DNA of 64,000 nt from Sporosarcina sp. FSL K6-2383 (GTDB taxonomy: Bacteria > Bacillota > Bacilli > Bacillales_A > Planococcaceae): contig NZ_CP152017.1 in assembly GCF_038618305.1 (NCBI RefSeq), positions 2,457,501-2,521,500 of the forward strand, in the 5' to 3' direction. The position numbers and the translations under genes were made by a program. The notes beneath the pieces were generated by a model that made no database searches, had not been told where the DNA came from, and saw only the letters and a list, made by a program, of their open reading frames with translations. Positions 29,645 through 36,856 of the stretch are shown in pieces (the stretch's first letter is position 1; each line of letters begins with the position of its first letter).

Positions 29645-29673
29645 ATCATACAGTATTATGGTGTGTCGTACAA
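29645..29673 (-). promoter_or_regulatory. Promoter upstream of hemW
   Basis: TTGTAC and TATGAT are 17 bases apart on the reverse strand. The transcript would begin about 35 bases before the leader terminator. The 211 bases between hemW and the next gene hold only this promoter and two terminators. Confidence 0.6.
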
Positions 29674-29733
29674 ACGTTGAGCTGCACTTTATACGTTCCA
29701 TTAAACTATTCTTTACTTTTAATTTTGAGATAA

Positions 29734-29760
29734 ACAAAAAAACGTCCGTAATGGACGTTT
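29734..29760 (-). terminator. Intrinsic terminator of the 80-residue protein gene
   Basis: AAACGTCC pairs with GGACGTTT around ATTAC, followed by TTTTTG, directly after the stop codon. Confidence 0.85.
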
Positions 29761-30001
29761 ATTTGTTTTTAATATAGTCCATACCTTGCGTTGTAATTGC
29801 TAACACCAAGTTATCTGTCCCTTGTCCACTATCCGTGGCATATTCCTTTTCAATTAGATATTCAATAGCTTGTTTACTTTTAACATCAGCATTAACCATC
29901 GCCTTAGGTAATGTATAACTTCCGCCATTATTAGCAAAATGGTACTCGTACAGGCTTTGTAACAGCCTATCAGATAGTTGATTAATTTCTTCGTTAGTCA
30001 T
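29759..30001 (-). CDS. Small protein of unknown function, winged-helix-like
   Basis: An 80-residue acidic, soluble protein that was not recognised. The pattern of helices (MTNEEINQLSDRLLQSLYEYHF, then KSKQAIEYLIEKEYA) followed by a short beta-like segment (NLVLAITTQGMDYIKNK) resembles small winged-helix domains, but no DNA-binding evidence is visible. A strong GAGGAGGG site precedes the ATG and a terminator follows the stop, so it looks like a real single-gene unit. It lies within an insertion between hemW and lepA, genes that are adjacent in B. subtilis. The upstream 300 bases (30002-30307) hold no convincing gene. Confidence 0.68.
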   Translation of the reverse strand: MTNEEINQLSDRLLQSLYEYHFANNGGSYTLPKAMVNADVKSKQAIEYLIEKEYATDSGQGTDNLVLAITTQGMDYIKNK

Positions 30002-30277
30002 GTATAATCCCTCCTCAGTAATTAATATACAACAAATGAAGTAGGAATTCTTTATTTTCGCTTTCGACGTATAATAGACCAGATGTGAAGGAAGTTTTTA
30101 AATGGTTCTAAGCTTATTTACTTCACACCAACCAAGTTCCTATAATTGAAAGCAAAATGGATAACACCTTATCATTCAATAGTATTCTGGATTCTGGGAT
30201 TAAACCCATCTGTTTGTCTCGGAATTTTGGCAGCAGCATACCAACAAGCGGTCCTGCAATCATATAGTAGTAAACGC

Positions 30278-30316
30278 GAAAAAGGTGACCTTCATATAAA
30301 TGAGTAGTCACCTTTT
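30278..30316 (-). terminator. Intrinsic terminator after the DinB-like gene
   Basis: AAAAGGTGAC pairs with GTCACCTTTTT; the 5' arm contains the stop codon of the DinB-like gene. The loop encodes the start of a spurious 62-codon frame. Confidence 0.85.
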
Positions 30317-30805
30317 GCTTACTTCTTCATCTATTCCCCAGCTATTTTGCAACTTACGAATATAAATAATTTGACCAATGTGATATGCGTTATGGGTTGT
30401 AATATTTGCGAGTATCTCCCACCACTTCACAGGTTCAGAAAAACCATTAACTTTACTTTCAACTTTATTTTCAGTTAATAATTCTTGCCAATGTAACAGT
30501 ACCTCTAAAAGTTGTTTTTTCAGTTCGATAAACGTATAGCCTTTAGGGATCACAAAGCTTTCATTATTATTTTCTAAGGCCGGAACAGCATTGACATGAG
30601 ACTTTCCGTACCTCGTTTGCCATGTTTGATTCCAATATAAAAGATGCCAAACAATTTCAGCGATGCTATTACTATCTTCATTCGGCTTCCAAAATGCTTG
30701 ATCCTCAGACAAATTTTCCACCGAATCAAAAAAAGGAACATACCAGCTAGGGTCATTAGCATTTGCTAACAATTGGTCAGACAAAACATCTTTGGCATGC
30801 AACAT
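30308..30805 (-). CDS. DinB-like metal-dependent four-helix protein
   Basis: The 165-residue protein fits the DinB/YfiT superfamily of four-helix bundles that bind a metal through three histidines. Candidate ligands are the His in AEIVWHLLYWNQTW (about residue 53) and the two in THNAYHIGQIIYIRKLQ (about 135-141). Members include thiol transferases using bacillithiol and many proteins of unknown role; the name comes from a DNA-damage-inducible B. subtilis gene. An AGGAGGATGG site precedes the ATG. It is part of the insertion between hemW and lepA. The specific substrate is unknown. Confidence 0.8.
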   Translation of the reverse strand: MLHAKDVLSDQLLANANDPSWYVPFFDSVENLSEDQAFWKPNEDSNSIAEIVWHLLYWNQTWQTRYGKSHVNAVPALENNNESFVIPKGYTFIELKKQLLEVLLHWQELLTENKVESKVNGFSEPVKWWEILANITTHNAYHIGQIIYIRKLQNSWGIDEEVSKR

Positions 30806-30910
30806 ATTTCCATCCTCCTGCTATAAAATGATTTATCATTAAGAACAAAATCCTGCTCATTATCTACTGTTCGACCCTATCAATACAAATACCTTTATAA
30901 TTCTTCAAAT

Positions 30911-30955
30911 AAAAAACACCGCATTTAGCTTATTAAAAATAGGCTAAATGCGGTG
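30911..30955 (-). terminator. Intrinsic terminator after lepA
   Basis: CACCGCATTTAGCCTA pairs with TAAGCTAAATGCGGTG, followed by TTTTTT. It is a long, strong stem that isolates lepA from the DinB-like gene. Confidence 0.92.
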
Positions 30956-31022
30956 CATAATATTATACAGAATTAAATTACATTTACCTGATACAGAAAC
31001 ACAAACCCCGTACCTACAGCGT

Positions 31023-32846
31023 TTAATCCTCATCCATCCGCAATACTGCCATAAACGCCTCTTGAGGCACTTCAACGGATCCAACTTGTTTCATACGTTT
31101 TTTACCTTCTTTTTGCTTATCAAGAAGTTTACGTTTACGTGAGATATCTCCACCGTAACATTTGGCTAGAACGTTTTTACCCATTGACTTGATTGTTGAA
31201 CGAGCGACAATTTTTTGTCCGATGGCCGCTTGAACAGGCACTTCGAATTGTTGTCTTGGGATTAGTTTTCTTAGTTTTTCAACGATTACTTTTCCGCGCT
31301 CGTAGGAGAAGTCTTTATGGACGATGAAGCTGAATGCATCGACGTGTTCGCCATTTAATAGGATGTCCATTTTGACGAGTTTCGATTGTTTGTAGCCAAT
31401 CAGTTCATAATCCAATGATGCGTAGCCTTTTGTTCCTGACTTCAACTGGTCAAAGAAGTCGTAGACGATTTCCGCAAGTGGCAATTCGTAAATGATATTG
31501 ACACGTGTTGAATCGAGATAATCCATTGTCAGGAAGTTACCACGTTTTTGCTGACACAACTCCATTACGGAACCTACGTAATCATTCGGCACCATAATCG
31601 ATGCTTTGACATACGGTTCTTCTACATAATCGATTTTTTGTGCGTCTGGCATCATGGCTGGGTTGTCCACCTTCAGCTCAGAGCCGTCAGTTAGCACAAC
31701 GTTGTAAATAACACTTGGTGCAGTTGTAATCAGGTCGATATTGAATTCACGTTCAATCCGTTCCTGGATAATTTCCATATGCAATAACCCCAAGAAACCA
31801 CAACGATAACCAAAACCGAGTGCTTGTGAAGTCTCTGCTTCATATTCAAGAGCAGAGTCATTCAACTCCAATTTTTCAAGCGCATCGCGCAGGTCATTGT
31901 ATTTCGACGTATCGATTGGATACAATCCGCAGAATACCATTGGATTCATGCGACGGTAACCCGCTAATGGCTCACTCGCTGGATTTTTCACACTAGTAAT
32001 CGTGTCCCCTACGCGTGTATCGCCAACATTCTTAATGGAAGCAGAAAGATAGCCTACATCTCCGACAGTCAGTTCTTCGCGAGGTGATATTTTCGGTGTG
32101 AAAACGCCTGTTTCAAGTACTTCAAAGTTTTTACCCGTCGCCATCATATGGATCATATCGCCCGGCTTAACCGAACCTTGCATGATACGGATATTAACGA
32201 TAACTCCTTTATATGGATCATAATGCGAGTCGAAAATTAACGCTTGCAGTGGAGCATCTGGATCTCCTTGAGGTGCAGGCACCTTTTCAACAATTTGCTC
32301 TAAAATATCTTCAATACCGATACCAGCTTTGGCAGAAGCTAGAACTGCCTCTGAAGCATCCAATCCAATCACGTCTTCAATTTCCTGCTTGACACGTTCG
32401 GGATCAGCTGCCGGTAAATCGATTTTATTGATAACGGGTAAAATTTCAAGATCGTTATCAAGCGCCAGGTAAACGTTTGCCAGTGTTTGCGCTTCAATCC
32501 CTTGTGCTGAGTCGACGACAAGGATTGCACCTTCACAAGCTGCTAGACTACGCGACACCTCATATGTAAAGTCGACGTGTCCCGGCGTATCGATGAGGTG
32601 GAATGTGTAATCCTCCCCATCTTTTGCCGTATACGTCAACTGCACAGCATTCAATTTAATGGTAATTCCGCGTTCACGCTCTAAATCCATTGAGTCCAAT
32701 GTTTGGGTTTTCATTTCCCGTGCTGTTAATGTTTGCGTTTTTTCCAAAATGCGATCGGCCAATGTTGATTTTCCATGGTCAATATGGGCAATAATGGAGA
32801 AGTTTCGTATATTTTTCTGACGTGCCAGTTTCTGTTCATAATTCAT
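31023..32846 (-). CDS. lepA: Elongation factor 4 (LepA)
   Basis: LepA is a ribosome-associated GTPase proposed to back-translocate stalled ribosomes or assist initiation and 30S biogenesis. The 607-residue protein has GTP-binding motifs [16 protein letters not shown] and NKIDLP, EF-Tu-like and EF-G-like domains, and the LepA-specific C-terminal domain. The ATG at 32846 fits the family start; a GTG four codons earlier sits on the ribosome site. It follows spoIIP, as in B. subtilis apart from the absent yqxA, but is separated from hemW by an insertion. Confidence 0.97.
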   Translation of the reverse strand: MNYEQKLARQKNIRNFSIIAHIDHGKSTLADRILEKTQTLTAREMKTQTLDSMDLERERGITIKLNAVQLTYTAKDGEDYTFHLIDTPGHVDFTYEVSRSLAACEGAILVVDSAQGIEAQTLANVYLALDNDLEILPVINKIDLPAADPERVKQEIEDVIGLDASEAVLASAKAGIGIEDILEQIVEKVPAPQGDPDAPLQALIFDSHYDPYKGVIVNIRIMQGSVKPGDMIHMMATGKNFEVLETGVFTPKISPREELTVGDVGYLSASIKNVGDTRVGDTITSVKNPASEPLAGYRRMNPMVFCGLYPIDTSKYNDLRDALEKLELNDSALEYEAETSQALGFGYRCGFLGLLHMEIIQERIEREFNIDLITTAPSVIYNVVLTDGSELKVDNPAMMPDAQKIDYVEEPYVKASIMVPNDYVGSVMELCQQKRGNFLTMDYLDSTRVNIIYELPLAEIVYDFFDQLKSGTKGYASLDYELIGYKQSKLVKMDILLNGEHVDAFSFIVHKDFSYERGKVIVEKLRKLIPRQQFEVPVQAAIGQKIVARSTIKSMGKNVLAKCYGGDISRKRKLLDKQKEGKKRMKQVGSVEVPQEAFMAVLRMDED

Positions 32847-32877
32847 CGTATTGTTCACTCCTATTTTAGCTATATGA

Positions 32878-32883
32878 ATTATA
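32878..32883 (-). promoter_or_regulatory. Possible -10 box of the lepA promoter
   Basis: A perfect TATAAT on the reverse strand 32 bases before lepA, downstream of the spoIIP terminator. No clear -35 box was found at 17 bases. Confidence 0.4.
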
Positions 32884-32938
32884 GCAGATATCCTACTTGG
32901 ATGTTATATATTTCATTCTAATACGCTAATAAAATACG

Positions 32939-32976
32939 CGAAAAGAAGCACTTCAGGATTTCGAAGCGCTTCTTAG
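32939..32976 (-). terminator. Intrinsic terminator after spoIIP
   Basis: AAGAAGCGCTTC and GAAGTGCTTCTT pair around an eight-base loop, then TTTTC on the reverse strand, just past spoIIP. Confidence 0.8.
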
Positions 32977-33000
32977 TATAAGTGATTAACATCAAACAAC

Positions 33001-33786
33001 CTATTCTTCACGTGTAGAATTTTCTATAACCGTTGCCGCCGCCTTGGCAATGACGGCAACAGTCCGATTCAATTCGTCTTCTGTGTTTTCAATGCCGCCA
33101 AGTTCAATCACAAGAAGTGAGGGGTCTAGGTCCTGATTATACTTGCCATCAACCCCAGGTCCATGCTTCATGATGAGATCACGTGTAATCCCCGGTACTA
33201 GTAGCTCCAACTCTTTTTTCAACGACAGCGCCTTGGTACGATTACGCTCAAAATTCGAATGCTCCATTCCGATGACAAAACCAATTTTTGCGTAATTTTC
33301 TTCATTATAGACGATAGTGGTTCGGTCTTTCTTAGGATCATCTCTGTGAAGATCAATAATGAGATCATATTTTTTTTTATTCAATTGTTCTTTCACATAC
33401 GGACGAATGGATCTATAGGCTCCGGTATGAGGCACATCAATAAATAGCGCATCTGTTTCAATGCCGTTAAATGTAAGTTGCGTTTTTAATTTCTCACCAA
33501 ACTTCGTAATATTTTCAGACTGATGGGAAACAGCAATAACACCATTTTTTGCTTGTGTCACCGGTTTATAGGCTTCGTTTGAATGTGTGAAATAAAGAAG
33601 TGCTGTTCCCGAGTTTTCAACGACTATATCCTCTTCAAGAATATTTGCAGCATACACCATATACGTTGTCTCTTTCATAAGCTTGGGAGCTTTCGCCGTT
33701 TGTCCACTCGGGACCATATTGATAGCTACAGGAAACAGGAAGAGAACGAGTATTAGTGTGCCCCAAATTAGCGATATCTTTTTCAA
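33001..33786 (-). CDS. spoIIP: Stage II sporulation protein P (short form)
   Basis: SpoIIP is the membrane-anchored amidase and endopeptidase that, with SpoIID and SpoIIM, thins septal peptidoglycan so the mother cell can engulf the forespore. The 261-residue product has an N-terminal membrane segment (about 5-27) and the catalytic domain with YFTHSNEAYKP, the metal-site DLHRDDP and ELGGIENT. It lacks most of the linker present in the roughly 400-residue B. subtilis protein. A TTG at 33786, eight bases after GGAGGG, was chosen. It lies 49 bases after gpr, the conserved order. Confidence 0.9.
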   Translation of the reverse strand: MKKISLIWGTLILVLFLFPVAINMVPSGQTAKAPKLMKETTYMVYAANILEEDIVVENSGTALLYFTHSNEAYKPVTQAKNGVIAVSHQSENITKFGEKLKTQLTFNGIETDALFIDVPHTGAYRSIRPYVKEQLNKKKYDLIIDLHRDDPKKDRTTIVYNEENYAKIGFVIGMEHSNFERNRTKALSLKKELELLVPGITRDLIMKHGPGVDGKYNQDLDPSLLVIELGGIENTEDELNRTVAVIAKAAATVIENSTREE

Positions 33787-33835
33787 TTGGCATCCCTCCG
33801 TTTCCAACTATATGCGCTGGAAAACGACCTCATAC

Positions 33836-34873
33836 CTATTTTTTCAGATCAGACAACCAGGACGCTAACGAATCAGAAAGTGTGTCTGCATAAATAGAAA
33901 CCCATGCGTCGATCTCTTTAGGGGAAATGAACGTCCGCAACTCGTGGTTCGTCAACACTTCTTCAAATAATTGAACGCGATCTTCATGTGGCCACGAGGC
34001 CCAATCCCCAAAAATCGGCAGCAAATTGGAACGGTCAGCGTCCTTGTTTTCAGTATGCAACCACGGCGTAACAGAAAGGCGTGATGAAGGACTATCCTTT
34101 TCATTAATCTTAGAAGCGATATAGCCAAACATCGTATCAATTGCATCTGCAATCAAAACAGGGCCATCGACAACAGTCGGGATACCAATTGCAATGACCG
34201 GCAAGCCGAGCGTGTCCTCCGATATTTCTTTTCGGCTATTTCCCACTCCAGAGCCTGGGTGAATGCCCGTGTTCGTCAACTGGATAGTGCGACATAGCCT
34301 TGAGCTATTACGAGCAGCTAACGCATCAATAACAATGAGCACGTCTGGTTTTATTTCCGTGGCAACGGCTTTGACAAAATCAGCCGTTTCAAGTCCTGTC
34401 TGGATGGTCACTCCAGGGGCATAGACATATACTTCACTACCATCCTCCGAATAATAATCAGGAACGATATTACGAAGACGGTCCATCGTCATCGGACCCA
34501 CCGCATCGGGTGTAATATCCCGATTGCCAAGACCGATGAAAAGAACTTTACCTTTTTTAATGGTCGGCAAGTCCGCAAGCATTTCTTCCAACTTATCAAT
34601 TAACACGCGAGATAAGTCCTTCATGCCATCGTCATCATCTGGCGTTAATGCAGGAACTGTTAACGTGATGTATGTCCCTTTTTTCTTACCAATCCTTTTT
34701 TCTCCCTCTGCATCGACTGTTACAGACGTAACGATAACTCGTCCCAATCTCGATTCACCAAATGTCACACCGCTCGCTTCTTCTAGCCTATCTTTTTCTG
34801 CCGCTGTCCTGTGTCGGACCATTTCTTCACTTTCATCTAGAAGATCTGTCCGAAAAAAATCATACTTAGCCAT
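33836..34873 (-). CDS. gpr: Germination protease Gpr
   Basis: Gpr is made in the forespore as a zymogen and degrades small acid-soluble spore proteins in the first minutes of germination. The 345-residue product fits the A25 aspartic-type peptidase family: an N-terminal propeptide region, then GKVLFIGLGNRDITPDAVGP, VIDALAARNSSRLCRTIQLTNTGIHPGSGVGN and PVIAIGIPTVVDG. It is somewhat shorter than the B. subtilis protein. GAGGTGATTGG precedes the ATG. Presence of gpr, spoIIP and sigK marks the organism as a true endospore former. Confidence 0.96.
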   Translation of the reverse strand: MAKYDFFRTDLLDESEEMVRHRTAAEKDRLEEASGVTFGESRLGRVIVTSVTVDAEGEKRIGKKKGTYITLTVPALTPDDDDGMKDLSRVLIDKLEEMLADLPTIKKGKVLFIGLGNRDITPDAVGPMTMDRLRNIVPDYYSEDGSEVYVYAPGVTIQTGLETADFVKAVATEIKPDVLIVIDALAARNSSRLCRTIQLTNTGIHPGSGVGNSRKEISEDTLGLPVIAIGIPTVVDGPVLIADAIDTMFGYIASKINEKDSPSSRLSVTPWLHTENKDADRSNLLPIFGDWASWPHEDRVQLFEEVLTNHELRTFISPKEIDAWVSIYADTLSDSLASWLSDLKK

Positions 34874-34922
34874 CCAATCACCTCACGTCCCAGTTTGTGC
34901 GATGTGTCAAGGAAATATTCTT

Positions 34923-35010
34923 TGACCAACAAGAAGTTAGTCATGCAACTATTGAGGCTTACAGGATGTGAGCCATGCAGTTGTCGCCACAGAACGTGGC
35001 GATTTTAAAC
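34923..35010. repeat. Dispersed intergenic repeat (second family), two modules
   Basis: ACCAACAAGAAGTTAGTCATGCA (34926-34948) resembles 48382-48403, and the GCTTACAGGATGTGAGCCATGCAG to GTGGCGATTTTAAA stretch (34957-35010) resembles 48288-48337 and 9278-9318. The modules contain small inverted repeats such as CTTACAGGATGTGAG. They fill most of the divergent gpr/rpsT gap upstream of the rpsT promoter. Confidence 0.65.
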
Positions 35011-35063
35011 TCCCTACCTTCGGACGCGGGGAACTTTGGTCGCGGTCCTTTCAGTTTTTCTAG

Positions 35064-35092
35064 TTGCAATCTAGTTCGCGGTTTGTTAAAAT
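35064..35092 (+). promoter_or_regulatory. Sigma-A promoter of rpsT
   Basis: TTGCAA and TAAAAT are 17 bases apart, giving a leader of about 70 bases before rpsT. Confidence 0.7.
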
Positions 35093-35167
35093 AATGCTTG
35101 TTGCGAAAGAGATATCCGAAACTTCGTGGAAACACTCTTGCCTTACCTGAAATTGGAGGTGAATGAA

Positions 35168-35419
35168 TTGCCAAACATTAAATCTGCTATCAAACGCGTG
35201 AAACAAAGCGCTGCTGCAAACGAACAGAACTCAAACACAAAGCACGCTATGCGTACTGCTGTCCGCAAAGCTGAAGCTGCTCTTGACGCTAAAACTGAAG
35301 ATGCTACTGGTCTTCTAAAAGATGCTATCAAAAAAATGGACACTGCTGCACGTAAAGGCCTTATCCATAAAAATACTGCATCACGTCAAAAAGCACGTCT
35401 TACAAAAAAAGTGCTTTAA
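35168..35419 (+). CDS. rpsT: Small ribosomal subunit protein bS20
   Basis: The 83-residue basic, helical protein is S20, a primary 16S rRNA binder. It opens MPNIKSAIKRVKQSAAANEQN and ends with the typical KNTASRQKARLTKKV. The start is a TTG at 35168, six bases after GGAGGTG; the longer frame from a GTG at 35126 has no ribosome site. A TTG start is also typical of this gene in other bacteria, where it limits synthesis. It is transcribed alone, opposite to gpr and holA. Confidence 0.96.
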   Translation: MPNIKSAIKRVKQSAAANEQNSNTKHAMRTAVRKAEAALDAKTEDATGLLKDAIKKMDTAARKGLIHKNTASRQKARLTKKVL

Positions 35420-35427
35420 TAAAGATA

Positions 35428-35460
35428 AGACCTTCCTGAATTCAGGAAGGTCTTTTTTTT
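35428..35460 (+). terminator. Intrinsic terminator after rpsT
   Basis: AAGACCTTCCTGAA and TTCAGGAAGGTCTT form a perfect stem followed by eight T. The A-rich 5' side may also end holA transcription on the other strand. Confidence 0.92.
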
Positions 35461-35462
35461 CA

Positions 35463-36479
35463 TTATTTCCGAAGCGGCTCCATAAAAAATAATTCCAATA
35501 TCCGCTCTCTCTTACCACTCGTTGATTTCAATTTATAATCGATCACTGCCAGCTTGTCCAAAATCAACAACAGACGCCCTTCACTTGGCAGGGTTCGATT
35601 TTCCATCATTAATTTTACCCGATAAGGGTGGACGCTTAGTGTTTGAGCAATTTGGCTTTGTTGATAGCCTTTTTTCCGCAATGCTCCCACATGAATCATT
35701 AAGCGAATATGACTTGCTACTAGCGAAGTTAACATGATGGGCTCTTCACCATTACGCAATAGATCATGGTAAATAGAAACCGTGTCGCCAACTCGTCCGG
35801 TGACATAAGCATCAGTCAATCGAAAAACATCCATTTCAGGTGTTCTCGGCACAAGTGATTCAATGACCTCCGCCGTAATATCACCCTCTCCACTTAAATA
35901 AGTGGCCATTTTAGCAAGCTCCGCGGAAAGTCCAAGCAAGCTATCTCCCGCCATTTGCACAAGCAGCTCCGCGTTCTGAGGTGCAATACGCGCACCATGT
36001 GCCCCTGCCTCCTGTTGAACCCACGTTAACAGGTCCTTGCCTTGCAAACGCGCTGCTTCAATGACTGTCGCATGTTCCTTCATTTTTTTCAAAATTCGTT
36101 TCCTTGCATCCAGTTTTTCGTAAGGAGCAATAAAGACAACGACCGCAGTTGGAGATGGATTGGCCAACCACGCTTCAAGCAACTCCAAATTATGTATCAC
36201 TTTTTCCTTACTTTTATCTTTCCCGGTTAGAAAAGAAGCATTGCTCGCAATGATCAGCTTTTTTTCTTCGAGAAACGGTAACGTATCCGCTTCTTCGAGG
36301 ACCACATCAATAGGCGTCTCCTCTAAATCAAAACGTATGACAGACGCCTCGTCAAGGTCAGGCAACGCCTTTTTCAGACGTGTAATCGTCGAATCAAATA
36401 TATGTTGTTCGAGTCCTGTTAGTAAATAGACCGAATCGATTTGCCCTGCGGCTATTTTTTTCCATATAGCTGTCGCCAC
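35463..36479 (-). CDS. holA: DNA polymerase III delta subunit HolA
   Basis: The delta subunit opens the beta sliding clamp within the clamp loader. The 338-residue protein matches the family by length, by the N-terminal pattern IWKKIAAGQIDSVYLLTGLEQHIFDSTITRL, and by the C-terminal collar region with GRLLLILDKLAVIDYKLKS. The GTG at 36479, six bases after the AGAGGTG site, gives the family-typical start; the frame extends eight codons upstream of it. It lies between rpsT and comEC as in B. subtilis (yqeN). Confidence 0.94.
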   Translation of the reverse strand: MATAIWKKIAAGQIDSVYLLTGLEQHIFDSTITRLKKALPDLDEASVIRFDLEETPIDVVLEEADTLPFLEEKKLIIASNASFLTGKDKSKEKVIHNLELLEAWLANPSPTAVVVFIAPYEKLDARKRILKKMKEHATVIEAARLQGKDLLTWVQQEAGAHGARIAPQNAELLVQMAGDSLLGLSAELAKMATYLSGEGDITAEVIESLVPRTPEMDVFRLTDAYVTGRVGDTVSIYHDLLRNGEEPIMLTSLVASHIRLMIHVGALRKKGYQQSQIAQTLSVHPYRVKLMMENRTLPSEGRLLLILDKLAVIDYKLKSTSGKRERILELFFMEPLRK

Positions 36480-36667
36480 ATTCCTCACCTCTTCTACATT
36501 CATCTCTTTTGATTATACTACATCGGAAATCAACAGGGGGCTTGAATTCCCTGTTGATTAAATTGAACAAATTGTGTCATTTACTGACGAGCATGGACAA
36601 AAGTTTGATTGCTCTGGATTTTTTGTCCGCTATCATCTATACTATAATGGAATTAGGAGGTGTAGCA

Positions 36668-36802
36668 ATGAACGAATTTGAACACGACGTACAGTCCAAA
36701 CGTAATGATGCTATCGATTCAGGTATGGGCTTCATAGTAGCTTTTGTAGCTTTCTCAGTAATTTTTGCGGTTGCTACAATTATTGATCTCGTCGCACGTT
36801 AA
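36668..36802 (+). CDS. yqzM: Small membrane protein YqzM
   Basis: A 44-residue protein matching B. subtilis YqzM: a polar N-terminus (MNEFEHDVQSKRNDAIDSGM) and a single membrane segment (GFIVAFVAFSVIFAVATII). A strong AGGAGGTG precedes the ATG at 36668; the frame extends far upstream without support. Its position between holA and comEC and its opposite direction match B. subtilis. Function is unknown. Confidence 0.9.
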   Translation: MNEFEHDVQSKRNDAIDSGMGFIVAFVAFSVIFAVATIIDLVAR

Positions 36803-36818
36803 TATTGTCTAGAGAACG

Positions 36819-36856
36819 GTCTTGCAGTTCCCTCACGGAACAGCAAGGCCATTTTT
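36819..36856 (+). terminator. Intrinsic terminator after yqzM
   Basis: GGTCTTGC pairs with GCAAGGCC enclosing an inner GTTCC/GGAAC helix, then ATTTTTC. It touches the comEC stop codon on the opposite strand. Confidence 0.75.

Noticed and set aside
30123..30311. 62-codon minus-strand frame with a hydrophobic C-terminus after the DinB-like gene
   Set aside because: Its GTG start lies within the terminator hairpin of the DinB-like gene and it has no separate ribosome site. It may be a remnant of a membrane protein gene, but nothing supports expression.
36509..36667. Upstream extension of yqzM to a 97-residue protein
   Set aside because: The extension crosses the divergent control region; the AGGAGGTG site and the YqzM family start place the gene at 36668.
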